DNA of 64,000 nt from Microbulbifer celer (lineage in GTDB: Bacteria; Pseudomonadota; Gammaproteobacteria; Pseudomonadales; Cellvibrionaceae), in contig NZ_CP087715.1 of assembly GCF_020991125.1 (NCBI RefSeq), forward strand, positions 1,887,501 to 1,951,500. The letters run 5' to 3'. Positions within the stretch are counted from its first letter, which is position 1. Every line of letters starts with the position of its first letter. The position numbers and the translations under genes were made by a program. The notes beneath the pieces are model-generated. The model did no database searches. It had not been told where the DNA came from and saw only the letters and a list, made by a program, of their open reading frames with translations. Below, in pieces: positions 62,159 through 64,000 of the stretch.

Positions 62159-63605
62159 GTTTTTTCAGCTCGAGAGTAAATTCATCAAATTGTTGGAAAT
62201 AATCGTTGCTGGCCATTTCGCCAGTAAACGTTACTTCCATAAATGGCTCACTGCCATCCTGGGAAACCGCGGCCGCTTCCAATGCATGGCTCATGGCAAG
62301 CAGATCGCGGGCATCCCGCAAAGGCAGATCCCGGCTGCTGACGCGCTCGCCGCTGCCCAGGGTTTCAGAGAGGTACTGCCGCAAATCACTGCTGTTGAAA
62401 TTGAATGCCTGATCCAGCAGTTGCTGCAACAGAATGTCGCGATGGTTGTCATCACTCATCGGCACATCGTCTTCCACAAAGGTGTTCACCGGCTGGCGAC
62501 GGCTGCGCTGCCAGAGCTGGGTCTGCTTCGGGTCAAACAAGCGCAGCTGGAACGCGGCCATGTCGGCACCGAGCTGCTCCAACAGATCAGACTTGTTATC
62601 CGCCTGCCCGAGGGAGTGACACAGATCGGTAAACGCGCCCCCGGTGTTACTTTGCAGATAGCTGAGCTGGCGGATGATGATCTCGGCGCGCTTGGTAAAG
62701 CCCTGCAATGCCTGACGCAGTGCCGGGAGTTTGACTTCACAGGCGCGGCGCATACGGTCCTCGATGGTATCCAGCATCAGCCACAGGATGGACTGACCTT
62801 CCGTCATCAATTCTGGCAATTGCTGGCGCAGCCGACGCTCCCAGTCGGCTTTTTTGTCATTGTCCTTGCGGCGGATCTGCGCGATTACCTTGCCGATGGA
62901 ATCCCGGTGCTTCTCCACACTGTCCGCAGACAGCCGGATTGCCAGGTCCGGCTGAAAGCGGCTTTCCATAAAGGCGAAAAATTCGTCCGTCGCCTGCTGC
63001 ACCAGAATCTGCGCTTCTACTTCACGCACCAGCTCGCGCTTGCGCTCTTCGAGTTCCGCGACCATATCGGTGAAGTCAGCAACGATACGTTCGGAGTATT
63101 CCCACGCATCAATCAGGTCATAGACCTCGCCGCGGCTGGCAAAAGCTTCCAGAGAATTGAGGGTATTGCGGGTATTGCGGTGGCGGGTGCGTACACGGGT
63201 GCTGTTCAATTCCACCAGCGGCTGGGTAAACAGGCGGCCGCGGCGGCTGAACGGAAAGGAAACCGTGAGCGAAGCGCTGTCGACCAGTTTTTCCAGCCAG
63301 CCGTATTCCACCAGGCTGTTGAGCACCCAGACCGCCTGCTCGCGGGGGCCACGAAAGCGCTTCTCAGATTCAGGGGTATCGCCCGGCTCGCCACCGCTAT
63401 CCAGCTGCGGCGCACGGGTCAGGGCCTCGGCAAAGATTTCCAGAATCTGCTCGCGGCCCAATGACTCACCGTAATCCGCCTTGGCAGTATACAGACGCTC
63501 GTAGAGCAGGCGCAGGCATTCCACAACCTGCTCGCGGTATTTACCGGTGAGCGGGCGGAAAAAATGCTGATAGGAATCTGCAAAAAACAACGGGCAGGCT
63601 TCCAC
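62151..63605 (-). CDS. mksF: Condensin kleisin-type subunit MksF
   Basis: A 484-residue protein at the head of the condensin operon. The N terminus (FFRPLTGKYREQVVECLRLLYERLY) is a helix-rich domain, followed by winged-helix stretches and long helices (VEAQILVQQATDEFFAFMESRF). This matches the MksF/JetA kleisin group by layout and gene order; the exact DUF could not be checked. GTG at 63605 is the first start, 12 bases after the DUF3012 stop; TTG starts a few codons later are possible. Its stop overlaps mksE. Confidence 0.8.
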   Translation of the reverse strand: MEACPLFFADSYQHFFRPLTGKYREQVVECLRLLYERLYTAKADYGESLGREQILEIFAEALTRAPQLDSGGEPGDTPESEKRFRGPREQAVWVLNSLVEYGWLEKLVDSASLTVSFPFSRRGRLFTQPLVELNSTRVRTRHRNTRNTLNSLEAFASRGEVYDLIDAWEYSERIVADFTDMVAELEERKRELVREVEAQILVQQATDEFFAFMESRFQPDLAIRLSADSVEKHRDSIGKVIAQIRRKDNDKKADWERRLRQQLPELMTEGQSILWLMLDTIEDRMRRACEVKLPALRQALQGFTKRAEIIIRQLSYLQSNTGGAFTDLCHSLGQADNKSDLLEQLGADMAAFQLRLFDPKQTQLWQRSRRQPVNTFVEDDVPMSDDNHRDILLQQLLDQAFNFNSSDLRQYLSETLGSGERVSSRDLPLRDARDLLAMSHALEAAAVSQDGSEPFMEVTFTGEMASNDYFQQFDEFTLELKKRD

Positions 63606-63617
63606 GTAACGAACGAC

Positions 63618-63806
63618 TTACTGCTCTTCCGGCTTCTGGTTCAATACGCAGTATTTGGTGTAATCACCCGCGTCGTCGAAGCTCCACTTACCTTTCGGGG
63701 TTTCATCCATTTTCTTACACCAGGCCTCAGAACCCACCTTGGGCTCACAGGCGGTGAGCGTCAGAACGGCGATGGAAGCGGTGATCAGGGTCAAAGTCTT
63801 TCTCAT
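63618..63806 (-). CDS. DUF3012-type lipoprotein
   Basis: A 62-residue small lipoprotein starting at ATG 63806. The signal MRKTLTLITASIAVLTLTAC ends in the lipobox LTAC, with the acylated Cys at residue 20. The mature part (VGSEAWCKKMDETPKGKW...KYC) has the conserved Trp/Cys pattern of DUF3012. Its function is unknown. It lies between cysS and mksF on the same strand. Confidence 0.85.
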   Translation of the reverse strand: MRKTLTLITASIAVLTLTACEPKVGSEAWCKKMDETPKGKWSFDDAGDYTKYCVLNQKPEEQ

Positions 63807-63895
63807 AATCTTGTCTTCGTCGATTAAATGGTTATGACATGGAAGAAGCACCGGCACCGGTAACCTCTTCAAATTCCCGTTCAATTTACCGGGAT

Positions 63896-64000
63896 CTATT
63901 CCCGGCGCCATTTAGTGCCTTCGCGGCTGTCTTCCAGCACGACACCCTTGGCCTTCAGCTCCTCGCGAATTTCATCCGCGCGGGCAAAATTCTTGTCTTT
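63896..64000 (-). CDS. cysS: Cysteinyl-tRNA synthetase, C-terminal end only
   Basis: The minus-strand frame is open from the window edge to a TAG at 63896, giving 34 residues that end [18 protein letters not shown]. The pattern [12 protein letters not shown]...[15 protein letters not shown] is the typical CysS C terminus. Only the last residues are present, so the rest of the gene is inferred. Confidence 0.8.
   Translation of the reverse strand, partial: KDKNFARADEIREELKAKGVVLEDSREGTKWRRE

Noticed and set aside
62103-63464. 453-codon plus-strand frame opposite mksF and mksE
   Set aside because: Shadow of GC-rich coding sequence on the other strand; no motif and no ribosome binding site.

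Overview
The window is a chromosomal segment of a Gram-negative gammaproteobacterium, most likely a marine Cellvibrionales-type organism close to Microbulbifer or its relatives. This rests on the gene families present (NAD-specific 180-kDa glutamate dehydrogenase, RMF, RlmKL, class 2 PyrD, a Bat/MoxR operon, a DUF3012 lipoprotein) and on a gene order that, from memory, resembles the Pseudomonas blocks topA / usp / uup / slt and rlmL-rmf-pyrD. No taxonomic marker such as 16S rRNA lies in the window, so the genus is inference. No insertion sequence, prophage, integrase or CRISPR array was recognised.

Layout. 1-9.2 kb: a DUF6586-like partial gene coupled to topA (with a histone-like Lys/Ala tail), a membrane-anchored unknown, a UspA protein, the ABC-F ATPase Uup, the soluble lytic transglycosylase Slt and a small glutaredoxin-like protein. 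9.2-13.9 kb: a phosphosignalling set made of a double-FHA membrane protein, a PP2C phosphatase and a kinase-PEGA-FGE fusion. 13.9-22.8 kb: rlmKL, rmf (with a possible 6-codon leader ORF), pyrD and gdhB. 23.2-30.5 kb: a tightly overlapping moxR-DUF58-DUF4381-batA-batBC-batD operon.

30.5-44.4 kb: a surface-polysaccharide island. It holds glycosyltransferases, a Wzm/Wzt-type ABC exporter, two capsule-synthesis (KpsS/KpsC-like) proteins, an O-acetyltransferase, two CDP-glycerol glycerophosphotransferase-like proteins and a glycerol-3-phosphate cytidylyltransferase. Together they suggest an exported, acetylated, glycerol-phosphate-containing capsule resembling teichoic acid. The inner part (about 37.7-44.4 kb) is visibly more AT-rich than its flanks. 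One gene carries an in-frame run of nine G, where a slip of one base either way would truncate the protein.

44.5-56.9 kb: housekeeping and accessory genes (nadK, a PLP desulfhydrase/ACC-deaminase homologue, a RES/Xre toxin-antitoxin pair, tRNA-Val/tRNA-Asp, a large DUF6351-type protein, cysC, a tRNA-Pro/Arg/His operon, folD, rsuA-like, rsmC, a possible ferritin-like protein, a spermidine-synthase-like protein, free-Met-(R)-sulfoxide reductase). 57-64 kb: an MksF-MksE-MksB condensin operon without a recognisable MksG/JetD nuclease, with an 82-bp compound palindrome between mksE and mksB, preceded by a DUF3012 lipoprotein gene and the 3' end of cysS.

The strongest candidates for something new are the glycerol-phosphate capsule island with its G9 tract and the condensin operon interrupted by a REP-like palindrome. 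All functional statements come from reading motifs by eye; no database search was run.
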